DNA of 22,488 nucleotides from Aquificota bacterium (GTDB lineage: Bacteria > Thermosulfidibacterota > Thermosulfidibacteria > Thermosulfidibacterales > Thermosulfidibacteraceae). This document shows positions 8,384 to 15,559 of this stretch, one piece after another. Every line of letters begins with the position of its first letter. Within the stretch, counting starts at the first letter, position 1. A program made the position numbers and the translations under genes. The DNA lies in NCBI GenBank assembly GCA_015494645.1, contig WGAU01000055.1, positions 1-22,488 of the forward strand, written 5' to 3'. The notes beneath the pieces are model-generated. The model was not told where the DNA came from and did not search any database. It saw only the letters and a list, made by a program, of their open reading frames with translations.

Positions 8384-8999
8384 CGGATGGACGAAGGTAA
8401 ATAGGCTTTAACTTGCCCAGAGGGGTGAAACGTCCTTCCTTGGCTCTACAAAGGGTGCACAGGGCTACTCCGTTGGCTATTCCGTGCGCTGGGATGTATC
8501 TAAACCCAAATCTTCCAGCGCTCTCTCCTATGAAAAGTACCGAAGGGGCTATCCTTTCAACATCCTCTGGGTTTAGTAGACTGTCGTGGCTCAGCCTTTC
8601 GCATTTTCCCTCAAGCCATCTGAACATAGCACCGTAAAACTGCCCCCTTCTGGCATCCAAGAGAGGGAAAAGAAGCTTTCCTTCCACGGGGTAAAGGTAT
8701 GCCATCGCCTCAAGGGTTGATACAGCAACCACCTTAAGATCCAGAGCGTATGCGAGGGCTTTAACCGCAGCCACTCCTACCCTGACTCCTGTAAAAGATC
8801 CTGGCCCCACAGAAACTCCCACAACATCCAGATCTTTTTTGTCCAAACCGGTGTCCTGAAGCACCCTTTCAATAATGCAGAAGAGCTTGGAAGATGAACC
8901 TTTTTTTGTGAGCACAGAAGCGTTGGCCAGAAGATGATTCTCTTCAAAGAAGGCTATGCTCAAGATCTGTGTCGTTGTGTCAATAGCCAGGACTTTCAC
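8343..8999 (-). CDS. tsaB: tRNA threonylcarbamoyladenosine biosynthesis protein TsaB
   Basis: A 218-residue ASKHA-fold protein that partners TsaD (with TsaE) in making t6A37 on ANN-decoding tRNAs; TsaB itself is structural or regulatory. The N-terminus VLAIDTTTQILSIAFFEE and the motif VSVGPGSFTGVRVGVAAVKALA are diagnostic. LLDARRGQFYGAMFR follows, as in YeaZ/TsaB proteins. The start is a GTG at 8999, immediately after the tgt stop (TAGGTG). It has GGAGG five bases upstream, inside the tgt 3' end, so the unusual start codon is well supported. tsaD and tsaE are not in the window. rimI overlaps the 3' end. Confidence 0.95.
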   Translation of the reverse strand: MKVLAIDTTTQILSIAFFEENHLLANASVLTKKGSSSKLFCIIERVLQDTGLDKKDLDVVGVSVGPGSFTGVRVGVAAVKALAYALDLKVVAVSTLEAMAYLYPVEGKLLFPLLDARRGQFYGAMFRWLEGKCERLSHDSLLNPEDVERIAPSVLFIGESAGRFGFRYIPAHGIANGVALCTLCRAKEGRFTPLGKLKPIYLRPSDAEQKYGITVYKA

Positions 9000-10112
9000 C
9001 TAAGCCTCCATTTCCGGGTACTCTTTTATAAACCTTATGGCCCATCTTTCAAAGTTCCCATCAGCTATACGTGTCCTTACCTCTTCCATGAGGGATAAGT
9101 AGAAGTAGACATTGTGTATAGTGTTGAGCCTTAAGGCCAAAATCTCGTCGTTCACAAAAAGGTGTCTAAGGTAAGCTCTTGAAAAGTTCCTGCACGTGTA
9201 GCAATTGCAATCTTCATCTACCGGGAAATCTTGATTCTTATAGATGCTGTTCTTTATCCTCAATTTGCCCTTTGAGGTGAATAGAAGCCCATTTCTTGCA
9301 CACCTTGTGGGAAGCACGCAGTCAAACATGTCTACTCCACACATCACTGAGAAAACAATATCTTCCGGTTTTCCCACACCCATAAGGTATCTTGGCTTGT
9401 CCTTCGGCAGCAGAGAAGTGGAAAGCTCTACCATCTCCCACATAAGGCTTTTGGGCTCTCCCACAGAAAGTCCACCTATGGCATAGCCCTCAAAACCCAT
9501 ACCAACTAATTCCTCGGCACATTGCCTTCTGTACCTCTCACTCATGCCCCCCTGGAGAATGGCAAACAGGCTTTGATGTTCTTTGAGGAGAACGGCTTTG
9601 CTTCTCTTTGCCCACCTAATGGTTAGTTCAACCCCCTTTTCAACATCAGCTTCCGTTGCAGGATAGGAAACGCACCAATCAAGAGGCATTACAAAATCGG
9701 AGCCTAAAATTCTTTGTATCTCAATAACCTTTTCCGGAGTGAAAAAATGCTTGCTTCCATCAAGATGGGACCGAAATTCTACTCCATTTTCTGTAATTTT
9801 TCTTAGAGGGTTAAGACTGTGGACCTGAAAACCTCCGCTATCCGTTAGAATCAACCTGTTCCATGAAGCGAACCTGTGAAGTCCGCCTAAGGTTTCTATA
9901 AGCTTCACTCCGGGACGCAAATAGAGGTGATACGTATTTCCGAGAATAATGGTTGCCCCCATATCCTTAAGTTCGCCGGGGGAGAGAGCCTTCACCGTTC
10001 CCAAGGTGCCCACTGGCATGAAGACAGGAGTTTTTGAGGTGTATCTTTCTGTTTCAATTTTTCCCAATCGCGCCTGAGTGGATCTATCTTCCTTCAATAT
10101 AGAAAACTTCAT
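9000..10112 (-). CDS. tgt: queuine/preQ1 tRNA-guanine transglycosylase
   Basis: Exchanges guanine 34 of GUN-anticodon tRNAs for the queuosine precursor preQ1. The 370-residue protein is of the bacterial length. The general base D91 is in LTDSGGFQ (89-96), and the nucleophile D264 is in GVDMFDCVLPTR (259-270). The structural zinc site is C302-x-C304-x2-C307 with H333. GNTYHLYLRPG (58-68) and LQGG (186-189) are also as expected. The ATG overlaps the queH stop as ATGA, so the first-inserted base and the last-step reductase of the queuosine pathway are co-translated. Confidence 0.98.
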   Translation of the reverse strand: MKFSILKEDRSTQARLGKIETERYTSKTPVFMPVGTLGTVKALSPGELKDMGATIILGNTYHLYLRPGVKLIETLGGLHRFASWNRLILTDSGGFQVHSLNPLRKITENGVEFRSHLDGSKHFFTPEKVIEIQRILGSDFVMPLDWCVSYPATEADVEKGVELTIRWAKRSKAVLLKEHQSLFAILQGGMSERYRRQCAEELVGMGFEGYAIGGLSVGEPKSLMWEMVELSTSLLPKDKPRYLMGVGKPEDIVFSVMCGVDMFDCVLPTRCARNGLLFTSKGKLRIKNSIYKNQDFPVDEDCNCYTCRNFSRAYLRHLFVNDEILALRLNTIHNVYFYLSLMEEVRTRIADGNFERWAIRFIKEYPEMEA

Positions 10113-10645
10113 TTCTTTGGTTTGAACCGCTCCTGCTCAGAATATATACAGCCACAGTACTGTTGCCTGTAAAGGCCAAGATCTAAAGATTCTTCAATAC
10201 CATCCTTCCATCCCTCTCTAAAGTCATAATAGAAGAACTTCACCCCTTTTTCCTGAGCCACCGACTCTGCCACTTCAGCGATTAACTCGTGCTTCTGGTG
10301 CTTACTGTAGAGAAGGGTGGTGGTAAAATAGTCAAAATTGCCCCTTTTCGCCACAGCGGCTGCGATCCTCAACCTGTCCCAGTAGCAGTACCTGCAGCGA
10401 AAGTCTTCTCTAAAGGCCACGTTTCTCAGCCATTGGGTAACGTCGTAGTGTAGATTGTAAATTACCCTCAGCCCTTTAGCCTTTTCCAAGTGCCTCATAG
10501 CCTCAAGCCGCCTCAGATATTCCTGATATGGATGAATGTTTGGGTTGTACCAGAAAACAAAAACCTCAACAAACTTTTCCTTCAGCACCTTTAGCGGATA
10601 CAACACACAGTTAGCACAGCAGGCATGGATAAGTATTTTACCCAT
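10109..10645 (-). CDS. queH: epoxyqueuosine reductase QueH
   Basis: A 178-residue member of the DUF208 family, now known as QueH, the non-cobalamin enzyme that reduces epoxyqueuosine to queuosine in tRNA. The family cysteines are all visible: HACCANC (C9, C10, C13), CRYC (C84, C87) and YCGC (C164, C166). These would bind an Fe-S cluster and a redox pair. WYNPNIHPYQEYLRR (32-46) is a typical family block. The stop overlaps the tgt start, which supports the queuosine role. The start ATG is four bases after the mnmG stop, with only a weak purine-rich stretch upstream. The cobalamin-dependent alternative QueG is not seen here. Confidence 0.95.
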   Translation of the reverse strand: MGKILIHACCANCVLYPLKVLKEKFVEVFVFWYNPNIHPYQEYLRRLEAMRHLEKAKGLRVIYNLHYDVTQWLRNVAFREDFRCRYCYWDRLRIAAAVAKRGNFDYFTTTLLYSKHQKHELIAEVAESVAQEKGVKFFYYDFREGWKDGIEESLDLGLYRQQYCGCIYSEQERFKPKK

Positions 10646-10649
10646 GATG

Positions 10650-12536
10650 TTATGACGCCTTTTTCCTTCTTTCTTGAAGCTCTAAATAAATCAGTAGGGC
10701 GGAGATGGCGGCTGGGGTTACGCCAGGGATACGGGAAGCCTGCCCTATGGATAGGGGCCTGACTTCTTTTAACTTTTGTCTAACCTCTGTGGAAAGTCCT
10801 GGCACTTGGTCGTAATCTATGTTTTCGGGTATAAGTTTGGATTCCATTTTCTTGAATCTTTCCACCTGTTCCAATTGCCTCTTTATGTAGCCTTCGTACT
10901 TTACTTCTATTTCTACTTCTTTTTTCACATATTCGGGCAGTTCAGTTGGAGGTGGTGAGATTTTTTCTATGTCCTCGTAGGAAATTTCGGGACGTTTCAG
11001 AAGCTGTGCCAAAGGTACCCCCTCGTCAATGGGACTGGAGCCTTTTGCCTTTAGAATGTTGTTGACCAGCACTGTGGGTCTTGCCCTTTCCTTTTTAAGC
11101 CTTTCCATCTCTTCCTTTATGAGCTCTCTGTACTCTCTCAACTTTTTGATTTGCTCTTGGCTGATGAGCCCTATTTGGTAGCCCTTTTCCATCAGTCTTA
11201 GAGGGGCGTTGTCCTCTCTGAGTATAAGGCGGTACTCTGCTCTGGATGTGAACATTCTGTAAGGTTCGTTGGTGCCCTTGGTGACCAAATCGTCAATGAG
11301 AACCCCTATGTATGCTTCTGCCCTGCTGAGAATGAATGGTCCTCTGCCTTGAATCTTTAGCGCTGCGTTTATTCCTGCCACAAGGCCTTGAGCAGCAGCT
11401 TCTTCGTAGCCAGAGGTTCCGTTTATCTGTCCAGCGCAGTAGAGTCCTTCTATTTCCTTGGTTTCTAATGTGTGTTTGAGCTGGGTGGGTATTACGAAGT
11501 CGTATTCTATGGCGTAGCCGGGACGGATCATTTTTGCCTTTTCAAGGCCTTTTATGGTGCGGATGAACTTTATCTGTATGTCTATGGGTAGGGATGTGGG
11601 GATTCCATTTGGGTAGATTTCTACAGTGTCGTATCCCTCTGGTTCTAAAAATATCTGGTGGCGTTTCTTTTCGGGGAAGCGTGCCACTTTGTCTTCAATG
11701 GAGGGGCAGTATCTCGGTCCTATACCTTTGATTACGCCGGTGAAAAGGGGGGATCGGTCAAAGCCGGATCTTATAATTTCGTGGGTTCTTTCGTTGGTGT
11801 ACGTGATCCAGCAGGGAAGTTGCCGGTTGGTGATCCTTTCTGTAAAGAAGGAGAAAGGCTTTGGAGGGTCATCTCCATGCTGAACCTCCAGGTCTGAGAA
11901 GTCTATAGTGTTGGCGTCAAGCCTTGGAGTGGTTCCAGTTTTGAGCCTTCCGAGCTTTAGCCCTAATCTTTTTAGGCTTTCCGAAAGTTTGTAGGCAGGA
12001 AAGTCTCCCAGCCTGCCTGCCGGGAAGTTGTTAAGACCTATGTGGATAAGCCCTTTTAGGAAGGTTCCTGTGCACAGAATTACCGCTTTGGTTCTGAACC
12101 TCAGTTCTATGTTAGTGTCTACCGCGTAAACTTTTTTGTTTTTCACAATTATGTTTTCCACTCTTGCCTGAAGAACATCAAGGTTTTCCTGCCTTTCCAC
12201 AACCTGCTTCATATAGCTTCTGTACAGTTTTCTATCTATCTGTGCTCTGGATGATTGAACGGCGGGTCCCTTCTTTGTGTTCAGTACCCTGAACTGTATT
12301 CCGGCATAATCTGTGGCTCTCGCCATCTCACCGCCTAAGGCGTCTATTTCCTTAACCAGGTGTCCCTTGGCGAGTCCACCCACTGCAGGATTGCAGGAAG
12401 TCTGGCCTATCATGTCAGCGTTTATTGTGATCATGAGGGTTTTGCATCCCAGGCGGGCACAGGCAAGGGCAGCTTCTATACCGGAGTGTCCTCCTCCAAC
12501 AACCACTACGTCGTAGTATTCGTCAAAGGTGTGCAT
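10650..12536 (-). CDS. mnmG: tRNA uridine-5-carboxymethylaminomethyl modification enzyme, FAD subunit
   Basis: With MnmE, this enzyme puts the (carboxymethyl)aminomethyl group on U34 of several tRNAs. The 628-residue protein begins with the FAD loop VVVVGGGHSG (10-19). The conserved SCNPAVGGLAKGH follows around 47-59, with IDALGGEM after it. YCPSIEDKVARF contains the conserved catalytic cysteine region. EGLYCAGQINGTSGYEEAAAQG and TSRAEYRLILREDNAPLRL are the GidA family signatures. The C-terminal helical domain, expected to contact MnmE, ends near residue 625. The start ATG lies 31 bases inside the upstream glycosyltransferase gene and has GGAG eight bases before it. mnmE is not in the window. 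Confidence 0.98.
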   Translation of the reverse strand: MHTFDEYYDVVVVGGGHSGIEAALACARLGCKTLMITINADMIGQTSCNPAVGGLAKGHLVKEIDALGGEMARATDYAGIQFRVLNTKKGPAVQSSRAQIDRKLYRSYMKQVVERQENLDVLQARVENIIVKNKKVYAVDTNIELRFRTKAVILCTGTFLKGLIHIGLNNFPAGRLGDFPAYKLSESLKRLGLKLGRLKTGTTPRLDANTIDFSDLEVQHGDDPPKPFSFFTERITNRQLPCWITYTNERTHEIIRSGFDRSPLFTGVIKGIGPRYCPSIEDKVARFPEKKRHQIFLEPEGYDTVEIYPNGIPTSLPIDIQIKFIRTIKGLEKAKMIRPGYAIEYDFVIPTQLKHTLETKEIEGLYCAGQINGTSGYEEAAAQGLVAGINAALKIQGRGPFILSRAEAYIGVLIDDLVTKGTNEPYRMFTSRAEYRLILREDNAPLRLMEKGYQIGLISQEQIKKLREYRELIKEEMERLKKERARPTVLVNNILKAKGSSPIDEGVPLAQLLKRPEISYEDIEKISPPPTELPEYVKKEVEIEVKYEGYIKRQLEQVERFKKMESKLIPENIDYDQVPGLSTEVRQKLKEVRPLSIGQASRIPGVTPAAISALLIYLELQERRKKAS

Positions 12537-13657
12537 GCCACTAACTCCAGATACACTTTCTCTGTATATTCTATAAGTTTTTGCAAAATGAACTGACTTT
12601 CAACCTTTTTGCGCCCGTTGTTGCCAAGGCGACTTCTTAGTTTTCTGTTTAGGGTGGTTGAAAGGGCTTTAAAGGCTAAACTTTTGTAGTCCTCTATTTT
12701 TATTAAGAAGCCGGTCTTTTCATCTTCAACGGAGGCATTCACCCCTTGTATCCAGAAGGTTACGGGAGGAACCTTCATGTAAAGAGCTTCCAGCATGGCT
12801 GTTCCTAAGGATTCTCCCGATACGGGAGTGAACAAAAAGACATCGCAATGTGCCAGAAAACCCGGGACTTCCTTTACGGCACCGGTAAAGGTTACATTGT
12901 TGAGGTTGAGTTTTTGGGCAGTCTCTTCCAGTTCTCCTTTTAAAGGTCCTTCTCCCAAAGCAAAGAACCTGCTTCTTATCTTAGAACTGATTTCTTTTGC
13001 AGCCTTTAGAAAGTAGATATGCCCTTTTTCCTTGGCAAGCCTTGCTGTCTTTACATAGGTGAGGTCTTTGGTATCAATACTCCACTGCTTTGAAACAATC
13101 TCTTTCTCCTTTTGAGCATATTTAAATCTTTCGGGATTTACCACGCTGTAAATGGTGGAAACCTTATCTATTTTATGTCCCAAAACACCTGTCTTCTTGT
13201 AGGTTTCTATAATGCCCTGGGATACTACGATTATATGGTCTATAAGTATTCTATGTAGTAACCTGTTTCCTGGATGGTTTGCCACTGGGAAAGTGTTGTG
13301 TCTGGTTCTTACTACAATTCTTGGAGGGTTGCACAGCTTGGCGGCTAATGTGGCAGCCCATGTGTCTTGGGAGCCGTGGGTATGAACGATTTGTATGTCT
13401 TCTTCTTCAATGAGCTTTTTTAGTTTTAAAATCTCTTTGACTACCACATGGGGCTTAAATTTTTTGGGAAATTCCAAGTCGTCGTAAGTGAGAATTCCTA
13501 TTTCACGGGCCCTTTTTATTAAAGTGGCACCTTTGGGGGCTGCTATAATGACGAAATGTCCCCGATCCTTGAGCCCCTTAGATAAAAGCAGGATCCTGTT
13601 GGGCTGGCCTCCCCATCCCCCTTTGTGCATGTTAGTGTGGAGTATCCTGAGCCTCAT
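12506..13657 (-). CDS. glycosyltransferase family 4 (GT-B fold)
   Basis: A 383-residue retaining GT-B glycosyltransferase, probably cytosolic and acting at the inner membrane on a lipid- or lipopolysaccharide-type acceptor. The N-terminal half has the glycine-rich acceptor loop HKGGWGGQPNRILLLSKGL (11-29) and VHTHGSQDTW (91-100). The C-terminal donor half has TARLAKEKGH (204-213), ALGEGP (233-238) and the EX7E motif E282...E290 in SGESLGTAMLEAL. Donor and acceptor cannot be named. The ATG overlaps the stop of the upstream gene (ATGA), so it is coupled to the thioredoxin-like protein. Its own 3' end overlaps mnmG by 31 bases. No signal peptide or membrane span is seen. Confidence 0.88.
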   Translation of the reverse strand: MRLRILHTNMHKGGWGGQPNRILLLSKGLKDRGHFVIIAAPKGATLIKRAREIGILTYDDLEFPKKFKPHVVVKEILKLKKLIEEEDIQIVHTHGSQDTWAATLAAKLCNPPRIVVRTRHNTFPVANHPGNRLLHRILIDHIIVVSQGIIETYKKTGVLGHKIDKVSTIYSVVNPERFKYAQKEKEIVSKQWSIDTKDLTYVKTARLAKEKGHIYFLKAAKEISSKIRSRFFALGEGPLKGELEETAQKLNLNNVTFTGAVKEVPGFLAHCDVFLFTPVSGESLGTAMLEALYMKVPPVTFWIQGVNASVEDEKTGFLIKIEDYKSLAFKALSTTLNRKLRSRLGNNGRKKVESQFILQKLIEYTEKVYLELVACTPLTNTTT

Positions 13658-15051
13658 GCCTTTCCCGAGATGAGAAGGCTGACGATATGATCCCTCAACT
13701 GGTTGGGATCATTGGTTTCGGGAAAGCATATATTGTTGAAACACAAATCTGCCTTTGGCTTGTCCGATGGCAGATGCTGGATGATTCTCAAGGGGTTCAT
13801 TAGGGAGAAAGCAGCCCTTTGGAGGAGGGGGTCATTACCGTACATCTTTATAATCATGGGACCGTATAGAGCCAAAGTTACTGGAATACTGAGGTAAACT
13901 CCTTTTACCCCTTCATCTACGCCTTTTTTGGATATGTTTTCCAAGCACCTTAAGGCTGTTTCTTTAAAAGTGCCGTTGTTTGTTAGGTAGTGGACCTTTA
14001 AGAGCAACTCACTCGCCTTGGCGTTTTCCAAAGTTCCGTACCTTGTGGGTATGTTGAGCAGGCTGTCTTTCAAGGCCCTGCCATCGTAAAATTTTTCAAC
14101 TATCTCTTTGCATGTGTTTACGGCTTCGTTGAGCCACCTTTTTTCTGAAGTGGTGAAGTAGGCTTCTAAGAAGGCAAGTCCCTTTTCTGCTTGAAATCCG
14201 AGGTATGTTGTCGGGTGAGGTTCATCAAGAAGCTGTAGGCCTTTGTCAAGTAACTTTTCATCTCTTTTGAGCTGGCACATGAGAAAAAGGCTCCTGCTTA
14301 AGCTATATAGGGCACCCGGGTTTTCCGGTGTAAGCGTGAGAGCATCCTCCAGTATCTTTTCCGCCAATTTCGTGTGACCTTCCCATGGTATGCTTTTGGC
14401 GCTGTAAAGCAGCAGTCTTGCGAAGGCACTTTGAAGCTCAAGGGTGATTTCCGAAGAGGGTTCTGACCAATCGGTGCTGTAGGAGAAGGTGTAGATTTTG
14501 TTTTCTTTGAACATGGGGGAGTGCAGAAGGACACTTATGGTGTCCTCCACCATCATTCTGAATCTTATATCCCTTTCCATTATCCAGAAGCATAGGGCAG
14601 CTTCTAAAGCTTCTACCTCTATAAATCTTGGAGAGGCTCCAAAGCCAGCGGTATAGGGATCGTAGAGGAACAGAAGATTCTTCCTAAACTCGCCCAGCAC
14701 AACTTCTGTCAGTACCTTCCATGATGGAGGAATCTCTTCGTTTATGAGCGATCCTTCTGGTTTTTGGTTTAAAGCCTTTTCAACCTCCAAAGGGGAGACA
14801 TCATCCAAATGAGTGATCTTGCATCCTTTTTGGAGCAACACCATCCTCGGTGGGGAGGAGGTGAATCTTAATGCTATATCCCTTTCTCTGTGCCAATCTA
14901 CCAGTGCCGCAGGTATAGGGATTTTTCCCTTTTGGAGTTTTTCTTCCAGAACTTCCCTTATGCGTTTTGATAGGGGTAGGGTTTCGGAATGGACAAAAAC
15001 GAAAAGCTTATCTTGACCGCAAAGGTTGTCGGGTATCCTGTTCCATAACAT
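13654..15051 (-). CDS. divergent thioredoxin-like plus helical-repeat protein (distant DUF255/YyaL resemblance)
   Basis: I do not firmly recognise this 465-residue protein. Residues 15-85 read like a thioredoxin fold. A strand KLFVFVHSE ends where the CxxC would be, a helix follows, and then comes a segment ending SSPPRMVLLQKGCKI (65-79), which resembles the cis-proline strand. No CxxC is present, so it should not be a disulfide oxidoreductase. After that, FLYDPYTAGFGASPRF (128-143) resembles the GGFGGAPKF motif that opens the six-hairpin domain of DUF255/YyaL proteins. The remaining 320 residues are mostly helical, with TPR-like stretches such as LAEKILEDALTLTPENPGAL. No signal peptide or membrane segment is evident. 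The ATG lacks a clear ribosome site. It is the first gene of the minus-strand run. Confidence 0.6.
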   Translation of the reverse strand: MLWNRIPDNLCGQDKLFVFVHSETLPLSKRIREVLEEKLQKGKIPIPAALVDWHRERDIALRFTSSPPRMVLLQKGCKITHLDDVSPLEVEKALNQKPEGSLINEEIPPSWKVLTEVVLGEFRKNLLFLYDPYTAGFGASPRFIEVEALEAALCFWIMERDIRFRMMVEDTISVLLHSPMFKENKIYTFSYSTDWSEPSSEITLELQSAFARLLLYSAKSIPWEGHTKLAEKILEDALTLTPENPGALYSLSRSLFLMCQLKRDEKLLDKGLQLLDEPHPTTYLGFQAEKGLAFLEAYFTTSEKRWLNEAVNTCKEIVEKFYDGRALKDSLLNIPTRYGTLENAKASELLLKVHYLTNNGTFKETALRCLENISKKGVDEGVKGVYLSIPVTLALYGPMIIKMYGNDPLLQRAAFSLMNPLRIIQHLPSDKPKADLCFNNICFPETNDPNQLRDHIVSLLISGKA

Positions 15052-15080
15052 GCAAGTTAAGGTAGGTCATATTGACTATT

Positions 15081-15110
15081 TTGACAATAGGGGATATTTA
15101 CAGCGATAGT
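15081..15110 (+). promoter_or_regulatory. candidate sigma-70 promoter for the cytochrome gene
   Basis: A perfect TTGACA (15081-15086) is followed after 18 bases by GATAGT (15105-15110), four of six to consensus. The expected start of transcription is near 15117, giving a leader of about 20 bases that contains the G-rich ribosome site before the ATG at 15139. A second TTGAC lies nine bases upstream at 15072. CTATT/AATAG flanks the -35 as a small inverted repeat. Confidence 0.5.
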
Positions 15111-15124
15111 GATTACAATATCAA
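15095..15124 (-). promoter_or_regulatory. weak candidate promoter for the minus-strand gene run
   Basis: On the minus strand TTGATA (15124-15119) and TAAATA (15100-15095) are 18 bases apart, ahead of the first gene of the long run. The -35 matches five of six consensus bases, the -10 only three, so support is weak. It interleaves with the opposite-strand candidate in the same gap. Confidence 0.25.
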
Positions 15125-15138
15125 ATGGGGGGTAGAGG

Positions 15139-15477
15139 ATGAGGAAGGTTCTTGGTATGGTGGTTGCTGCAGTTTTCTTTGTAGGGACTGTTGCTGTTGC
15201 TTCTGGTCCCAAGACGGTGACCATTGATAAGTGCAAGAAGAGGAAAGCGGCGGTTACCTTCAACCACGAGGCCCACAGCAAGAGGGTGAACGGAAAGTGC
15301 AACACCTGTCACCACAAGTGGGATGGAAAGGGTGAGCCTCACTCCTGTTTTAAGTGCCATGGCTGCAAGAAGAAGGGTAACGCCCCCAAGGCTATGAAGG
15401 CCTTCCACAAGACCTGTAAAGGTTGCCACAAGAAAATGCATAAGGGTCCTACCAAGTGTAAGGAGTGCCACAAGTAA
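15139..15477 (+). CDS. secreted tetrahaem cytochrome c3-like protein
   Basis: A 112-residue preprotein. Residues 1-21 form a signal peptide with cleavage expected after AVA (A21), so the mature protein is periplasmic. Four CxxCH haem-attachment motifs are present: C54-C57-H58, C70-C73-H74, C93-C96-H97 and C107-C110-H111. Candidate distal axial histidines are H43, H46, H59, H68, H90 and H101. The FNHEAH segment before the first haem is typical of class III (c3/c7) cytochromes, low-potential electron carriers in sulfate-, sulfur- or metal-respiring bacteria. The protein is strongly basic. Two cysteines, C32 and C76 (in CFKCHGC), are not part of any haem motif. It is a single-gene unit with its own candidate promoter and a strong terminator. 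Partner enzymes are not nearby. Confidence 0.92.
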   Translation: MRKVLGMVVAAVFFVGTVAVASGPKTVTIDKCKKRKAAVTFNHEAHSKRVNGKCNTCHHKWDGKGEPHSCFKCHGCKKKGNAPKAMKAFHKTCKGCHKKMHKGPTKCKECHK

Positions 15478-15510
15478 GCATCTTTTGGTGACTTAAAACA
15501 TCTCTTTAGA

Positions 15511-15536
15511 GGGGAGGCTTGCGCCTTCCCTTTTTC
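15511..15536 (+). terminator. intrinsic terminator after the cytochrome gene
   Basis: GGGGAGGC (15511-15518) pairs with GCCTTCCC (15523-15530) around the loop TTGC. That gives eight pairs, one of them G-U, followed directly by five T (15531-15535). It is a textbook rho-independent terminator about 35 bases after the cytochrome stop and 24 bases before dnaG. Confidence 0.92.
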
Positions 15537-15559
15537 GTTCCTATCTTTTATGTAAGCCC

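Noticed and set aside
12506..12536. Possible frameshift or misassembly at the glycosyltransferase/mnmG overlap
   Set aside because: Both proteins have full expected lengths, and mnmG has its own GGAG site; a 31-base overlap fits the packing elsewhere in the window.
15072..15090. FNR/CRP-type site formed by the TTGAC repeats upstream of the cytochrome gene
   Set aside because: The two TTGAC units are direct, not inverted, and no TTGAT-N4-ATCAA palindrome is present.
15121..15471. 116-codon frame antisense to the cytochrome gene
   Set aside because: The plus strand has a signal peptide, four CxxCH motifs, a promoter and a terminator; the antisense frame has none of these.
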